Assembly (NCBI GenBank): GCA_019308645.1 | Contig: JAFDHR010000202.1 | Location: 1 to 5,046, forward strand | Origin: Deltaproteobacteria bacterium | GTDB taxonomy: Bacteria > Desulfobacterota > DSM-4660 > Desulfatiglandales > B25-G16 | Length of the DNA: 5,046 nt | Reading direction: 5' to 3' | Shown here: in pieces, positions 4,498 through 5,046 of the stretch | How the letters are laid out: each line of letters opens with the position of its first letter | Position numbering within the stretch: position 1 is the first letter of the stretch | Made by a program: the position numbers and the translations under genes | Notes under the pieces: generated by a model | What the model saw: the letters and a program-made list of their open reading frames with translations, nothing else | Database searches by the model: none | Told to the model about the DNA's origin: nothing

Positions 4498-4953
4498 GTG
4501 GACCTTCATTACTTTATGCGAGAGGCTATTAGAGAGGCCAACGAAGGGTGGCTCAATGGCGAGGTTCCAGTAGGTGCACTTTTAATCAACCAATCCGATG
4601 AAATTTTAGCTAGAGACCATAATAGATGTATTTCCCTTAATGATCCTACCGCGCACGCTGAAATACTGGTTATCAGACAGGCAGCACAAAAACTTAAAAA
4701 TTATCGATTGAATGGAGTGACAATGGTTGTTACTATTGAGCCATGCCCAATGTGTATGGGAGCTATCATGAATGCCAGATTGGATACTCTCGTTTTTGGT
4801 GCATTTGATCAAAAGTGCGGCGCTGCGGGCTCGGTTTACAATCTGCCGGATAATGAAAGACTTAATCACAGAATAACCATAATCTCTCGCATAATGGAAC
4901 AAGAGTGTCGAGACCTTATACAGGGTTTTTTTCGAGAAAGAAGGCACGAATAG
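4498..4953 (+). CDS. tadA: tRNA-specific adenosine deaminase TadA
   Basis: TadA deaminates A34 to inosine in the anticodon of tRNA-Arg(ACG), letting it read CGU, CGC and CGA. The 151 residues carry the full cytidine-deaminase-fold zinc site: DPTAHAEI (49-56) with zinc ligand H53 and catalytic E55, and EPCPMCMGA (81-89) with zinc ligands C83 and C86. N42 and the tRNA-binding NYRL (68-71), LVFGA (98-102), KCGAAGS (106-112) and NHRI segments, plus the C-terminal FFRERR, also fit TadA rather than other deaminases. The start is GTG at 4498. No conventional start lies between it and the in-frame stop at 4447, and it keeps the conserved YFMREAI helix. No Shine-Dalgarno is visible, and a small CCTAAAAATC/GATTTTTGG hairpin (4445-4467) precedes the gene. 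Its TAG stop shares the G with the first base of tRNA-Ser. Confidence 0.97.
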   Translation: MDLHYFMREAIREANEGWLNGEVPVGALLINQSDEILARDHNRCISLNDPTAHAEILVIRQAAQKLKNYRLNGVTMVVTIEPCPMCMGAIMNARLDTLVFGAFDQKCGAAGSVYNLPDNERLNHRITIISRIMEQECRDLIQGFFRERRHE

Positions 4954-5045
4954 GAGAGGTACCGAAGTGGTCGTAACGGGGTCGACTCGAAATCGATTTG
5001 TCTCGTTAAGAGCGGGGCACGTGGGTTCGAATCCCACCCTCTCCG
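4953..5045 (+). tRNA. tRNA-Ser, anticodon CGA (reads UCG)
   Basis: The complete cloverleaf is visible. The acceptor stem is GGAGAGG (4953-4959) with CCTCTCC (5038-5044), and the discriminator is G5045, typical of serine. The D stem is CCG/CGG (4962-4964, 4977-4979). The anticodon stem is GTCGA/TCGAT with loop CTCGAAA (4986-4992) and anticodon CGA at 4988-4990. The long class II variable arm pairs GTCTCG (5000-5005) with CGGGGC (5013-5018). The T arm is GTGGG-TTCGAAT-CCCAC (5021-5037). The single C at 5046 may be the first base of an encoded CCA. The first base overlaps the tadA stop, so the tRNA is probably co-transcribed with tadA and released by RNase P. Confidence 0.97.
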
Positions 5046-5046
5046 C

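Noticed and set aside
4606..5037. 143-codon minus-strand frame beginning MGFEPTCPALNE
   Set aside because: It lies antisense to tadA and the tRNA-Ser gene. The MGFEPTCPAL start is the familiar artefact of translating the reverse strand of a tRNA T arm and acceptor.

Overview
The window looks like a chromosomal segment of an AT-rich Gram-negative bacterium. A CMP-KDO synthetase implies an outer membrane with KDO-containing lipopolysaccharide, and one intergenic site fits the sigma-54 promoter consensus very closely. The style (stand-alone cNMP-fold protein, cysteine-motif flavoprotein, HPr-like domain fused to a long helical protein, fold-back repeats) reminds me of Desulfobacterota, Nitrospirota or anammox-type Planctomycetota. 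No marker here settles the taxonomy.

Layout, left to right. Positions 1-432 (minus): a cyclic-nucleotide-binding-fold protein whose C-terminus lies outside the window, with a perfect 10+10 bp inverted repeat just upstream of its start. Positions 433-661: intergenic, with two GC-rich hairpins. Positions 662-1231 (minus): a flavodoxin-fold NADPH-dependent FMN reductase / iron-sulfur flavoprotein-like protein. Positions 1232-1574: intergenic, mostly filled by an imperfect fold-back element of about 190 bp, followed by a plausible promoter for kdsB. Positions 1575-2306 (plus): kdsB. Positions 2410-3717 (minus): a 435-residue protein with an HPr-like phosphocarrier domain at its C-terminus. Positions 3718-4497: a 780-bp intergenic region without a convincing protein gene. 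Positions 4498-4953 (plus): tadA, whose stop codon shares its last base with a tRNA-Ser(CGA) gene at 4953-5045.

The most interesting part is the 780-bp intergenic region. On the minus strand it has a near-perfect sigma-54 promoter (4200-4215) and, about 130 bp downstream, a strong intrinsic terminator (4052-4086). Together they outline an unannotated small RNA of roughly 138 nt. Dyad-symmetric sites lie upstream at distances where sigma-54 activators commonly bind. Between this unit and the HPr-like gene sits a small GC-rich hairpin cluster that shares a core with the fold-back element near kdsB.

The protein genes do not form one obvious pathway. kdsB serves lipopolysaccharide synthesis; tadA and tRNA-Ser serve translation. 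The HPr-like protein, the cNMP-fold protein and the sigma-54 RNA suggest regulation. No CRISPR array, transposase, integrase or phage gene was seen.
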